Of a DNA stretch of 64,000 nucleotides, positions 45,523 through 53,413 are shown piece after piece. Under the pieces are notes generated by a model that worked only from the letters and a program-made list of their open reading frames with translations, was not told the DNA's origin and ran no database searches. Origin of the DNA: Mycobacterium sp. NBC_00419. Lineage in GTDB: Bacteria > Actinomycetota > Actinomycetes > Mycobacteriales > Mycobacteriaceae. Location: assembly GCF_036023875.1 (NCBI RefSeq), contig NZ_CP107931.1:2914001-2978000 (forward strand). Reading direction: 5' to 3'. The position numbers and the translations under genes are program-made. Position 1 is the stretch's first letter. The number at the start of each line of letters is the position of its first letter.

Positions 45523-46793
45523 CCGTGCAGTCCCCGGCCCTTGGGCTTCTTCAACTCGGCGGCATCAGGCACCGGACCCGGGGTGAAGTAACCGGCGGCC
45601 ATCTTCGCGTCGATCTCCACCCGGGCGTCGGCGGGGATGAGCTCGTCGGGGATGTCGACCCGTTCGCCGACCTCGATGCCCGACCCGACGATCGCGTCGT
45701 ACTTCATGTTGCTCATCGACACCAGACGGTGGATCCGGCGGATCCCCAGCCAGTGCAGAACGTCGGGCATCAACTCCTGAAAGCGCATATCCTGCACTCC
45801 GGCAACGCATTCGGTGCGGGCGAAGTAGCCTTCGGCGGTGTCGCCGCCCTCCTGGCGCTTGCGGGCGTTGTAGACCAGGAACTTGGTCACCTCGCCGAGC
45901 GCGCGGCCCTCCTTGCGGGAGTAGGAGACCAGACCCACCCCGCCGCGCTGCGCGCCGAGGATGCACTCCTCGATGGCATGCGTCAGATACGGCCTGCACG
46001 TGCAGATGTCGGAGCCGAAGACATCGGAGCCGTTGCACTCGTCGTGTACCCGGGCGGTCAGCTCCACCGTGGGATCGGCCAGATCGTGCGGGTCGCCGAA
46101 GATGTAGAGGGTCTGGCCGCCGATCGGGGGAAGGAATACCTCGAGGTCCGAGCGGGTGACCAACTCCGGATACATGCCGCCGGTCTCCTCGAACAGCATC
46201 CGGCGCAGATGTGCTTCGCTGCAACCGAATCGCGCTGCCACACCGGGTAGGTACCAGACCGGCTCGATGGCGGCCTTGGTCACCAGCGCCGCACCGCCGG
46301 GCAGCAGCACGCTGCCGTCGGGATGCAGCCGGCCCTTGTCGATGGCGTCGGCGATCTCGGGGAGGATCACGTGCGCCTGAGTCACGGCGATGGTCGGGCG
46401 GATGTCGTGGCCGGCGGCCAGCTCGCCGGCGAACGCCTCGGCCACCATCGCACCCCACGGGTCGATGCTCACGATCGCTTCGGGCCTGCTCCACTGCGGG
46501 TAGGGGCCGATGCGGTGGGTCGGTGAGGTGTTGGTGAGGTCGGCACGGTGGTCGCGGGACAGCGCCCCGGCCGCCACCGCCAGGGCGCGGTACACGCTGT
46601 AGGAGCCGCTGTGGGTACCCACGACATTGCGGTGGCTGCGCGTGGTGGTGGTGCCGATGAGTGGGCCCCGTTCAGCGGCGCTGGCCGCACCCCACCGGAT
46701 CGGCAGGGCATCGTCGGCGCCGCGATGCGAGGTCAGCCGGATATGACCGGCCGACCCTTTCGGTGCTGCAGGCGATGGCGCTTCGGCGGACAT
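45519..46793 (-). CDS. GTP cyclohydrolase II-like protein of the URC1 type
   Basis: 424 residues, about twice the size of RibA-type GTP cyclohydrolase II. The catalytic domain keeps the zinc site C253-x10-C264-T-C266 (ECNGSDVFGSDICTC), Y291, and R293/R297 in SYSRKEGRALGEV; these correspond to Cys54/65/67, Tyr105 and Arg128 regions of E. coli RibA. A roughly 210-residue N-terminal domain (SHRGADDALPIRWGAASAAERGPLIG) is specific to Urc1-like proteins. No ribB domain is present, and no other riboflavin genes are near, so uracil/uridine-nucleotide catabolism is more likely than riboflavin synthesis. It heads the operon, with a GAGGAG ribosome site. Confidence 0.85.
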   Translation of the reverse strand: MSAEAPSPAAPKGSAGHIRLTSHRGADDALPIRWGAASAAERGPLIGTTTTRSHRNVVGTHSGSYSVYRALAVAAGALSRDHRADLTNTSPTHRIGPYPQWSRPEAIVSIDPWGAMVAEAFAGELAAGHDIRPTIAVTQAHVILPEIADAIDKGRLHPDGSVLLPGGAALVTKAAIEPVWYLPGVAARFGCSEAHLRRMLFEETGGMYPELVTRSDLEVFLPPIGGQTLYIFGDPHDLADPTVELTARVHDECNGSDVFGSDICTCRPYLTHAIEECILGAQRGGVGLVSYSRKEGRALGEVTKFLVYNARKRQEGGDTAEGYFARTECVAGVQDMRFQELMPDVLHWLGIRRIHRLVSMSNMKYDAIVGSGIEVGERVDIPDELIPADARVEIDAKMAAGYFTPGPVPDAAELKKPKGRGLHG

Positions 46794-46899
46794 ATCGGCT
46801 CCTCGGTTCAGGAGTTTCCAGTGCTCAGCCGGTGGACGACTGCCGGAAAGGCGCCAGCTTAATCACATTGGGCGGCGCGCGCCGTTCGGCGCAGACGCG

Positions 46900-47943
46900 C
46901 TAGGGCGCCACCACGATCCGGATCGGGTTGCCCTCGGCGTGCTCGAGGATGCGGATGCCCTCGGCGATGTCCTCGAGCGGGATGATCTGGCTGACCGAGC
47001 GGGACAGGTCAAGCCGGCCGCGCGACACCAGGGTGGCCAGCGTCTCGATGTCGGCGTTCTGGTAGCCGAGGTGGCCGAGCACCTGCTTCTGGCTCAGCCC
47101 GAACATCGAGGTGGGCCCGACGGTCGGAGACTCGGCGCTCATCCCCACCCCGACCAGTCGGCCACCGACGGTCAATGCGTCCAACGCCTGCTCGAAGGTC
47201 ACCTTCAACCCGACGGCGTCGAATGCCACGTCGAGCTTGCGGCCTCCGGTGGCAGCGGCCAGCTTGTCCTTCAGGTCCGGGTCGCGGGAGTCGAAGGCGT
47301 AGTCGGCGCCGAGTTCCAGTGCCCGCTCCCGCACGACCGGGTTGATGTCGACGGCGATCACGGGCACCGCGCCGACCAGCCTGGACAACTGGACGATGTG
47401 GGTGCCGACGCCGCCGACACCCCACACCCCGACCGACTCGCCCACCCTGACCTTGCCGGTGTGCACCACCGCACCGAACGGCGTCGACACCGCATCGGCC
47501 AGGATCGCGGCCTGCTCCAGCGGCACGTTGTCCGGAACGCGGGTCAGCCCGGCCGCCTGGGCGACGGTGTACTCGGCCCACGCGCCGTCGTAGGCGAAGG
47601 CCATCAACTGAATCCACTGGCAGTTGGCCATGTCACCGCGCCGGCAGTTGGGGCACTGCAGGCAGGGCCGGCCCGCCGCGAGGACCACCCGGTCGCCCTC
47701 GGCCCAGCCCGTGACACCCGGGCCGAGCTTGGCGATGGTTCCGGAGGCTTCGTGGCCCTGGGTGACGACCGGGCGCTGGGCCGGGAAGGTGCCGTTGATC
47801 AGGCTGAGGTCGGAATGGCAGATGCCGCAGAACGCGACCTTGACGAGGACCTCGCCCGCACCGGGCTCGGGTATCGGAACATCTTCCAGAACAACAGATT
47901 TCGTGTCGGCATAGAAACGTTCCGCGCGCATCGTCGCAGCCAT
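46900..47943 (-). CDS. Zinc-dependent alcohol dehydrogenase (MDR)
   Basis: 347 residues. Catalytic zinc ligands lie in AFCGICHSDLS and TQGHEASG, structural zinc ligands in CLQCPNCRRGDMANC (four Cys spaced 2-2-7). The cofactor motif is GVWGVGGVGTHIVQL, followed by IAVDIN, whose Asp suggests NAD over NADP. Substrate unknown. It is on the same strand as the URC operon but downstream of nothing in it: urc1 starts 106 bases beyond its 3' end. It is divergent from the PPOX-type gene by 69 bases. Confidence 0.92.
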   Translation of the reverse strand: MAATMRAERFYADTKSVVLEDVPIPEPGAGEVLVKVAFCGICHSDLSLINGTFPAQRPVVTQGHEASGTIAKLGPGVTGWAEGDRVVLAAGRPCLQCPNCRRGDMANCQWIQLMAFAYDGAWAEYTVAQAAGLTRVPDNVPLEQAAILADAVSTPFGAVVHTGKVRVGESVGVWGVGGVGTHIVQLSRLVGAVPVIAVDINPVVRERALELGADYAFDSRDPDLKDKLAAATGGRKLDVAFDAVGLKVTFEQALDALTVGGRLVGVGMSAESPTVGPTSMFGLSQKQVLGHLGYQNADIETLATLVSRGRLDLSRSVSQIIPLEDIAEGIRILEHAEGNPIRIVVAP

Positions 47944-48012
47944 GGGCAGTCCTTCCTGGCGTCGAGAGACAAACTACGCCCCCACGGCACCGCCGTGGAT
48001 AGAGTGGCCGAT

Positions 48013-48471
48013 ATGGCGCGCACCTATGCGACGGCCGAAGCCGTGGACCGCGAACAACTGCTGGCGTTCGTCCGCCCCCGCCACCGCATGGTGCTGATCA
48101 CCTTCCGCGCCGACGGATCGCTGCAGGCGTCACCGGTGACCGGCGGCGCCGACGAGCAGGGCCGTCTGGTGATCGCCAGCTATCCGCGCCGGGCCAAGGC
48201 GGCCAACATCCGCCGCGACGGGCGCGCCAGCGTGGTCGTGCTCTCCGACGAGTTCAACGGCCCTTACGTGCAGGTCGACGGGCCCGCCGAGGTGATCGAC
48301 CTGCCCGAGGCCGTCGAACCGCTGGTCGACTACTTCCGGGCGGTCGCCGGTGAGCACCCCGACTGGGCGGAGTACCGGCAGGCCATGGTCGATCAGGGTA
48401 AATGCCTGATCAGGGTGACACCGCAGAGCTGGGGGCCGGTGGCCACCGGCGGCTTCCCGCCGCCGGGCTGA
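48013..48471 (+). CDS. PPOX-class F420-dependent (or flavin) enzyme, FDOR-B like
   Basis: 152 residues from the ATG at 48013. The split beta-barrel pattern PRHRMVLITFRADGSLQASPVTGGADEQGRLVIASYPRRAKAANIRRDGRASVVVLSD, in parts, with YPRRAKAANIRRDGRASV as the cofactor-phosphate region, is typical of Rv1155-like proteins that bind F420 or FMN. The C-terminus ends in RVTPQSWGPVATGGFPPPG. Substrate unknown. The C39-like gene follows with its start 3 bases after this stop. Confidence 0.88.
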   Translation: MARTYATAEAVDREQLLAFVRPRHRMVLITFRADGSLQASPVTGGADEQGRLVIASYPRRAKAANIRRDGRASVVVLSDEFNGPYVQVDGPAEVIDLPEAVEPLVDYFRAVAGEHPDWAEYRQAMVDQGKCLIRVTPQSWGPVATGGFPPPG

Positions 48472-48473
48472 TC

Positions 48474-48977
48474 ATGTGGCTTCGACAGCGCGACGGCGTC
48501 ACCTGCGGACCCAGTGTGGCGGTGATGGCCGGTGCCCTGCTCGACGAGAACTACGCCGCACCACTGCGCGCCGCACACCCGCAACGGTGGTTCGACGCCG
48601 AACAGGTCCGCGTCCACCGGGTCGTCAACACGGTGTGGCCCCGCGCGCTCGGCACCACCCCGGCCGGGATGGCCCGCGCCCTGACCGCACACAGCACCGC
48701 CCGTGGTGTGCGCTACCGCTGGCGCACCGCCGGACCCCGGGACGTCCTGCCTGCGGTCTGCGATGCGGTGGCGGCCGGCTGGCCGGTCGCCATGCTCATC
48801 GGTGCGGCGGTGCCCCGGCACTGGGTGCTGTTCACCGAGATCGACGGCGCCACGATGCGCTGCTACGAGCCGTCCTCCGGGTCTCTGGTCGGGGTGCCGA
48901 TCGAGGACATCCGGGCGCGTCGGTTGTCCGGTCTGGGGTTTGCCCGGCCGTTCGCGTTTGTCCTGCCCCAGGTTTGA
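48474..48977 (+). CDS. C39-like peptidase-fold protein
   Basis: 167 residues. MWLRQRDGVTCGPSVAVMAGALL places a Cys in the TCGPxxxxM context of C39 peptidases, and PRHWVLFTEIDGATMRCYEPSSGSL carries the His and an acidic residue after it, so a Cys-His-Asp/Glu arrangement is possible. No signal peptide or ABC domain is present. It could be a protease or an inactive fold. It sits 2 bases after the PPOX-type gene, which suggests coexpression, and 51 bases before the formaldehyde-dehydrogenase-like gene. Confidence 0.75.
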   Translation: MWLRQRDGVTCGPSVAVMAGALLDENYAAPLRAAHPQRWFDAEQVRVHRVVNTVWPRALGTTPAGMARALTAHSTARGVRYRWRTAGPRDVLPAVCDAVAAGWPVAMLIGAAVPRHWVLFTEIDGATMRCYEPSSGSLVGVPIEDIRARRLSGLGFARPFAFVLPQV

Positions 48978-49028
48978 GGACAGGCCCAGCGGGCATGCGG
49001 CCTCGATGCGATTCGAGGAGGAACCTTC

Positions 49029-50207
49029 ATGCGCGCAGTGACCTGGCATGGCCGCCGCAACGTCTCGGTGGACACCGTGCCCGATCCCCAGATCAAGGAA
49101 CCCACCGATGCGATCATCCGCGTCACGAGCACCAACATCTGCGGGTCTGATCTCCACCTCTACGAGGTGCTCGGCGCCTTCATGTCACCCGGTGACATCC
49201 TCGGTCACGAGGCGATGGGCGTGGTGGAGGAAGTCGGTGCCCAGGTGGATCAGATCGCCGTCGGCGACCGGGTGGTGATCCCGTTCAACATCTCCTGTGG
49301 GCACTGCTTCATGTGCGGCGAGGGACTGCAAAGTCAATGTGAGACAACACAGAACCGCGACCAAGGTACCGGGGCCGCCCTGTTCGGGTACTCGAAGCTC
49401 TACGGTGAGGTCGCCGGCGGTCAGGCCGAGTACCTGCGTGTCCCGCAGGCCAACTACACCCACATCAAGGTGCCGGCCGCCGGGCCCGACGACCGCTTCG
49501 TCTACCTGTCCGACGTGCTGCCCACCGCCTGGCAGGGCCTGGAGTACGCCGCGGTCCCCGACGGCGGCACCCTGGTGGTGCTCGGCCTCGGCCCGATCGG
49601 GTCGATGGCGTGCCGGATTGCCGCGCAGCGCAACCGGTATCGCGTCGTTGGCGTCGACCTGGTGGCCGACCGGCTGGATCGGGCCCGGCTCTATTGCGAC
49701 GACGTGATCGACGCGCGCAGCGACGAACTCGTCGACCGGGTGCTGGCGCAGACCGACGGCCGCGGCGCCGACGCAGTGCTCGATGCGGTCGGCATGGAAG
49801 CTCACGGGTCGCCGGTGGCGGGGTTCGCGCAGACCGCGGCGGGCTATCTGCCGTCGCCGGTCGGCCGGGCGGTGATGCGCACAGCCGGGGTGGACCGGCT
49901 GGCCGCGCTGCACACCGCGATCGCGCTGGTGCGCCGCGGCGGGACGATCTCGCTGTCCGGCGTGTACGGCGGTGCAGCCGACCCGATCAACATGATGGTG
50001 TTGTTCGACAAGCAGATTCAGCTTCGGATGGGGCAGGCCAACGTCAAGCGCTGGATTCCCGACATCGTGCCGCTGCTCACCGATGACGACCCGCTGGGAG
50101 TGGACAACTTCGCCACCCACCGCCTGCCTCTCGAGGAGGCCCCGCAGGCGTACGAGGACTTTCAGAAGAAGGCCGACGGCATGGTGAAAGTGCTTCTCAA
50201 ACCGTAG
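49029..50207 (+). CDS. Zinc-dependent dehydrogenase, glutathione-independent formaldehyde dehydrogenase-like
   Basis: 392 residues. MRAVTWHGRRNVSVDTVPDP begins it. Catalytic zinc: NICGSDLH and GHEAMGVVEEVG; structural zinc: CGHCFMCGEGLQSQC. The cofactor site is VLGLGPIGSMACRIAAQ. The insertion VLPTAWQGLEYA and a long GGAADPINMM region are typical of FdhA-like enzymes that oxidise formaldehyde or other alcohols without glutathione. GAGGAGGAACC is the ribosome site. It overlaps the convergent TetR gene by 11 bases. Confidence 0.92.
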   Translation: MRAVTWHGRRNVSVDTVPDPQIKEPTDAIIRVTSTNICGSDLHLYEVLGAFMSPGDILGHEAMGVVEEVGAQVDQIAVGDRVVIPFNISCGHCFMCGEGLQSQCETTQNRDQGTGAALFGYSKLYGEVAGGQAEYLRVPQANYTHIKVPAAGPDDRFVYLSDVLPTAWQGLEYAAVPDGGTLVVLGLGPIGSMACRIAAQRNRYRVVGVDLVADRLDRARLYCDDVIDARSDELVDRVLAQTDGRGADAVLDAVGMEAHGSPVAGFAQTAAGYLPSPVGRAVMRTAGVDRLAALHTAIALVRRGGTISLSGVYGGAADPINMMVLFDKQIQLRMGQANVKRWIPDIVPLLTDDDPLGVDNFATHRLPLEEAPQAYEDFQKKADGMVKVLLKP

Positions 50208-50817
50208 CTTTGGGGCCGAGGATCGCCGTCGACACCGCGACGGCGGGTTCGATGATGTTCGACACCGGGTCGCCGTCCTCCACGGTCTGGGCGGTCAGTT
50301 CACGTAATCCGCCGACCAGGATGATGGCTGCGGCCCGGGACACCGGCGCGATGCCGGCGTCCCGGAAGCCGCGGTTGGCGCTGAGGTCGACGATCATGGC
50401 GACCAGATGGCCGAAACCCCGGCGCAGCATCGGGCGGGCGCCTTCGCCGAGGGCGGGCAGCTCGCGGATCCAGCTCAGGGTGATCGCGGTGCGCGCCTCG
50501 ATGGTGTCGACGTAGGCCACGACGGCCTGCCGGACCTGGTCGTTCCACGCCGCATCCGGATCCACGGCCTGCCGGATGTGGGCGACGATGTGCTCGGTGT
50601 TGTCCATCAACAGTTCGGCGAAGCACTCCTCCTTGCCGGAGAACTGGTCGTAGAACGTGCGCTTGGACGTGCGGGCGTGGCGGACGATGTCGGCGACGGT
50701 GCTGTCCCGGTAACCCCGCTCGTCGATCGAGGCGGCCAGGCCATCGAGCAGGCGACGCCGGAATCCGCCCGGCGGCACGGCGTCGAGGGAAGACGGGGCG
50801 CTCGCGGGTGCGCTCAC
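50197..50817 (-). CDS. TetR-family regulator next to cyp138 (Rv0135c-like)
   Basis: 206 residues from a GTG. The DNA-binding part GFRRRLLDGLAASIDERGYRDSTVADIVRHARTSKRTFYDQFSGKEECF, read in parts, has TSKRTFYDQF as recognition helix. It is divergent from the P450 gene with 113 bases between, and two copies of a GGTAC-N6-GTACC operator fill that gap. Synteny with Rv0135c-cyp138 of M. tuberculosis supports it as local repressor. Its 3' end overlaps the preceding dehydrogenase gene. Confidence 0.93.
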   Translation of the reverse strand: MSAPASAPSSLDAVPPGGFRRRLLDGLAASIDERGYRDSTVADIVRHARTSKRTFYDQFSGKEECFAELLMDNTEHIVAHIRQAVDPDAAWNDQVRQAVVAYVDTIEARTAITLSWIRELPALGEGARPMLRRGFGHLVAMIVDLSANRGFRDAGIAPVSRAAAIILVGGLRELTAQTVEDGDPVSNIIEPAVAVSTAILGPKATV

Positions 50818-50855
50818 CTGATCTCCGCCCTGTCGACCAGCCCCTTGTCAGGGCT

Positions 50856-50906
50856 GGTACCACCGAGTACCGTACCCCACAAGCCCGTGGTACAACGCAG
50901 TACCAC
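50856..50906. promoter_or_regulatory. Two palindromic TetR operators between the regulator and cyp138
   Basis: Site one has GGTAC at 50856-50860 and GTACC at 50867-50871 around 6 bases. Site two has GTGGTAC at 50887-50893 and GTACCAC at 50900-50906 around 6 bases. The centres are 33 bases apart, about three helical turns, so both dimers would sit on the same face. Site two ends 24 bases before the P450 start. Confidence 0.75.
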
Positions 50907-50930
50907 GCCACCTTGGGAGGCCTGTCACAG

Positions 50931-52259
50931 ATGAGCGAAGCGCCCACCGTCGACGTCCCCGTCCGCCGGGAACCGAAGCTGCCGCCCCGCCCCACACTCC
51001 CGAGCCCGCTGCTCAAGCTCGGGTTCCTCGCGTCGCGCCGGCCGACGGTCGAGTGGCTGACCCGCCGGTTCGGGCGCAGCTTCACCGTGGACGTGCCGGT
51101 GTTCGGGCCCACCGTTGTCGTCTCCGACCCGGCGCTGACCAAGCAGATCTTCACCACGAGCCCCGACGTGCTCTACAACATCCAGCCCAACCTCAGCCGG
51201 CTGCTCGGCCCGGGATCGGTGTTCGGTCTGGACGGAACCGCCCACCGGGTTCGGCGCAAACTGCTCACCCCGCCGTTTCACGGCAGGAGCATCAAGGCCT
51301 ACGAGACGATCGTCGAGGAGGAGACTCTTCGCGAGGTGGCGTCGTGGCCCGACGGCGAGGAGTTCGCCACCCTCGAGCCGCTGATGCGCATCAGCCTCAA
51401 CGTCATTCTCCGGGCCATCTTCGGTGCTGGTGGTGCGGAGTTCGAACAGTTGCGCGAGCTGCTTCCCAAGTGGGTGACGCTCGGTTCCCGGCTTGCGGTG
51501 ATGCCCGCTCCGGCGCGCGAATGGCGCTGGACGCCCTGGGGCAAGCTCGCCGAATACCGGCGCCAGTACGAAGGTCTGGTCGACACCCTCATCACCCGCG
51601 CCAAGGCGGACCCGGACTTCGAGGACCGTACCGACGTGCTGTCGCTGTTCCTGCGCAGCACCTACGAGGACGGCTCACCGATGACGCGCGCCGAGGTCGG
51701 CGACGAGTTGCTGACCCTGCTGGCGGCCGGTCACGAGACCACCGGCTCGACCCTGGCCTGGGCCTTCGAGCGGATCTCACGGCACCCGGAGGTGTTGCGG
51801 CAGTTGGTCGCCGAGGCTGACACCGACGACAACAGCTACCGCCAGGCCACGCTCTTCGAGGTCCAGCGCAACCGCACGGTGATCGACTTCTCCGGTCGTC
51901 ACGTCACCGCACCGATGTACGAACTCGGCGAATGGCTTATCCCGCAGGGCTATTCGATCATGGTCAGCCTGGGTCAGCTCCACGAGAACCCGGAGATGTT
52001 CCCCGACCCGCAGCGGTTCGACCCGCAGCGATTCGTCGACGCCAAGCCGAACACGTTCGCCTGGGTGCCCTTCGGTGGCGGAACGCGGCGCTGCATCGGT
52101 GCCGCGTTCGCCAACATGGAGATGGACATCGTGTTGCGAACCGTCCTGCGGCAGTTCACGATTGCGACCACCGATGCCCCGGATGAGAAGTGGCACAACC
52201 GAGGCGTGGCCTACGTCCCCAAGAAGGGCGGACGCGTGGTGGTCTACCGCCGCCGCTGA
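50931..52259 (+). CDS. cyp138: Cytochrome P450, CYP138 family
   Basis: 442 residues. Heme motif FGGGTRRCIGAAFANME with the Cys ligand, I-helix AAGHETTGST, and the ExxR motif as EVQRNR in LFEVQRNRTVI are all present. The N-terminus RREPKLPPRPTLPSPLLKLGFLASRRPTVEWL is that of the mycobacterial CYP138 group (Rv0136). Native substrate unknown. It is divergent from its TetR and needs a ferredoxin partner, none of which is adjacent; a ferredoxin is encoded at 3.3 kb. The gene ends at a long hairpin. Confidence 0.93.
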   Translation: MSEAPTVDVPVRREPKLPPRPTLPSPLLKLGFLASRRPTVEWLTRRFGRSFTVDVPVFGPTVVVSDPALTKQIFTTSPDVLYNIQPNLSRLLGPGSVFGLDGTAHRVRRKLLTPPFHGRSIKAYETIVEEETLREVASWPDGEEFATLEPLMRISLNVILRAIFGAGGAEFEQLRELLPKWVTLGSRLAVMPAPAREWRWTPWGKLAEYRRQYEGLVDTLITRAKADPDFEDRTDVLSLFLRSTYEDGSPMTRAEVGDELLTLLAAGHETTGSTLAWAFERISRHPEVLRQLVAEADTDDNSYRQATLFEVQRNRTVIDFSGRHVTAPMYELGEWLIPQGYSIMVSLGQLHENPEMFPDPQRFDPQRFVDAKPNTFAWVPFGGGTRRCIGAAFANMEMDIVLRTVLRQFTIATTDAPDEKWHNRGVAYVPKKGGRVVVYRRR

Positions 52260-52270
52260 CGCCCGGCCCG

Positions 52271-52328
52271 CGAGCGTGCACTCCGGTACGCCACAGGCGG
52301 CGTGTCGGCGTACCGACACGCACGCTCG
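52271..52328. terminator. Long hairpin between cyp138 and msrBA, bidirectional terminator or interspersed palindrome
   Basis: CGAGCGTGC and CGGTACGCC of the left arm (52271-52292) are mirrored at 52307-52328, 18 of 22 positions matching, with a 14-base loop. It lies between convergent genes. The CGAGCGTGC motif also resembles part of the hairpin at 123-171 (GCGTGCG), so this may be a member of a dispersed family of terminator-like palindromes. Confidence 0.7.
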
Positions 52329-52336
52329 GCCCGGGG

Positions 52337-52846
52337 TCAGACCTGTGCGCGCTTGGGCAGCTTCCAGCCCGGCCGCGGGAAGTGGCAGGTGTACCCGTTG
52401 GGGTAGTGCAGCAGGTAGTCCTGGTGCTCGGGCTCGGCGTCCCAGAAGTCACCGGCCGGGGTCACCTCGGTGACGACCTTGCCCGGCCACAAGCCCGACG
52501 CGTCCACGTCGGCGATGGTGTCCAGCGCGACCTGCTTCTGCTCGTCGTCGAGGTAGAAGATGGCCGAGCGGTAGCTGCTGCCGACGTCGTTGCCCTGCCG
52601 GTTCTTGGTGCTCGGATCGTGAATCTGGAAGAAGAACTCCAGCAGCGCCCGGTAGTCGGTCACCGCGGGGTCGTAGACGATCTCGATCGCCTCGGCGTGG
52701 CCGGGATGGTTGCGGTAGGTCGGGTGGTCGTTCTGCCCGCCGGTGTAGCCGACGCGGGTGGACACCACGCCGGGCTGCTTGCGGATCAGGTCCTGCATGC
52801 CCCAGAAGCACCCGCCGGCCAGGATTGCCCTCTTGTCGTCGCTCAC
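52337..52846 (-). other. Possible internal translation unit for stand-alone MsrA
   Basis: Inside the fusion ORF a purine-rich AAGGAAGG lies 7 bases before an in-frame GTG (52844-52846). Initiation there would give a 169-residue MsrA beginning at [14 protein letters not shown], close to where I recall the M. tuberculosis MsrA starting. This could be a relic of the gene fusion or a working second start. Confidence 0.5.
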
Positions 52847-53311
52847 GTCGTTTCCTTCCTTCGTGGCGGCACCGAAGAGCCGCCGGTATTCGCCATAGCC
52901 CTGCGCCTCGAGGTCGTCGAGGTGGATGAATCTCAGCGAAGCCGAGTTGATGCAGTAGCGCAACCCGCCTTGGGTACGCGGGCCGTCCTTGAAGACGTGG
53001 CCCAGGTGGCTGTCACCGTGCGCCGAGCGCACCTCGGTGCGGGGCACCAACAGCTTGAAGTCCCGCTTCGAGATGACGTTGGCGGTGTCGATCGGCTTGG
53101 TGAAACTCGGCCAGCCGGTGCCACTGTCGAATTTGTCGACCGAGGCGAACAGCGGTTCGCCGGACACCACGTCGACGTAGATGCCGGGCTCGTGGTTGTC
53201 CCAGTACTCGCCGGTGAACGGACGCTCGGTGCCGTTGCGTTGCGTCACCTTGTACTGCTCCGGTGACAACGCATCGAGCGCCGCGGGGTTCTTGTGATAG
53301 TTGCGCGCCAT
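52337..53311 (-). CDS. msrBA: Bifunctional methionine sulfoxide reductase, MsrB-MsrA fusion
   Basis: 324 residues. Residues 1-145 are Msr[15 protein letters not shown] and RYCINSAS with catalytic C120; the zinc CxxC pairs of E. coli MsrB are absent ([11 protein letters not shown]), and the usual resolving Cys position before GWPSF is Thr65. Residues 157-324 are Msr[22 protein letters not shown] with C168 and a C-terminal Cys in NGYTCHF (C309). Together they repair both epimers of methionine sulfoxide. M. tuberculosis keeps msrA (Rv0137c, same place) and msrB separate. Within the linker, AAGGAAGG and a GTG at 52844-52846 form a good ribosome site and start for a stand-alone MsrA of 169 residues, ending with the same stop. 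Confidence 0.92.
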   Translation of the reverse strand: MARNYHKNPAALDALSPEQYKVTQRNGTERPFTGEYWDNHEPGIYVDVVSGEPLFASVDKFDSGTGWPSFTKPIDTANVISKRDFKLLVPRTEVRSAHGDSHLGHVFKDGPRTQGGLRYCINSASLRFIHLDDLEAQGYGEYRRLFGAATKEGNDVSDDKRAILAGGCFWGMQDLIRKQPGVVSTRVGYTGGQNDHPTYRNHPGHAEAIEIVYDPAVTDYRALLEFFFQIHDPSTKNRQGNDVGSSYRSAIFYLDDEQKQVALDTIADVDASGLWPGKVVTEVTPAGDFWDAEPEHQDYLLHYPNGYTCHFPRPGWKLPKRAQV

Positions 53312-53389
53312 AGTCCCTTCCTAGTGTGCGTCATCTTCAACCCGCGGCGCCGCCGGGAAAGTCCCGCGTCAGGGACTGGTCAGAATCGA

Positions 53390-53403
53390 TAGAACGTGTT
53401 CTA
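53390..53403 (+). promoter_or_regulatory. KstR-type operator upstream of the SnoaL-like gene
   Basis: The 14 bases TAGAACGTGTTCTA match, position for position, the consensus remembered for the mycobacterial cholesterol-catabolism repressor KstR (TNNAACNNGTTNNA, best form TAGAACNNGTTCTA). It ends 10 bases before the GTG at 53414. The msrBA start is on the other side, 79 bases away. Confidence 0.7.
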
Positions 53404-53413
53404 GTTTGGAGCT

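Noticed and set aside
45519..46793. Annotation as riboflavin-synthesis RibA
   Set aside because: Twice the usual length with a Urc1-type N-terminal domain and in an operon with urc4 and upp, no rib genes near.
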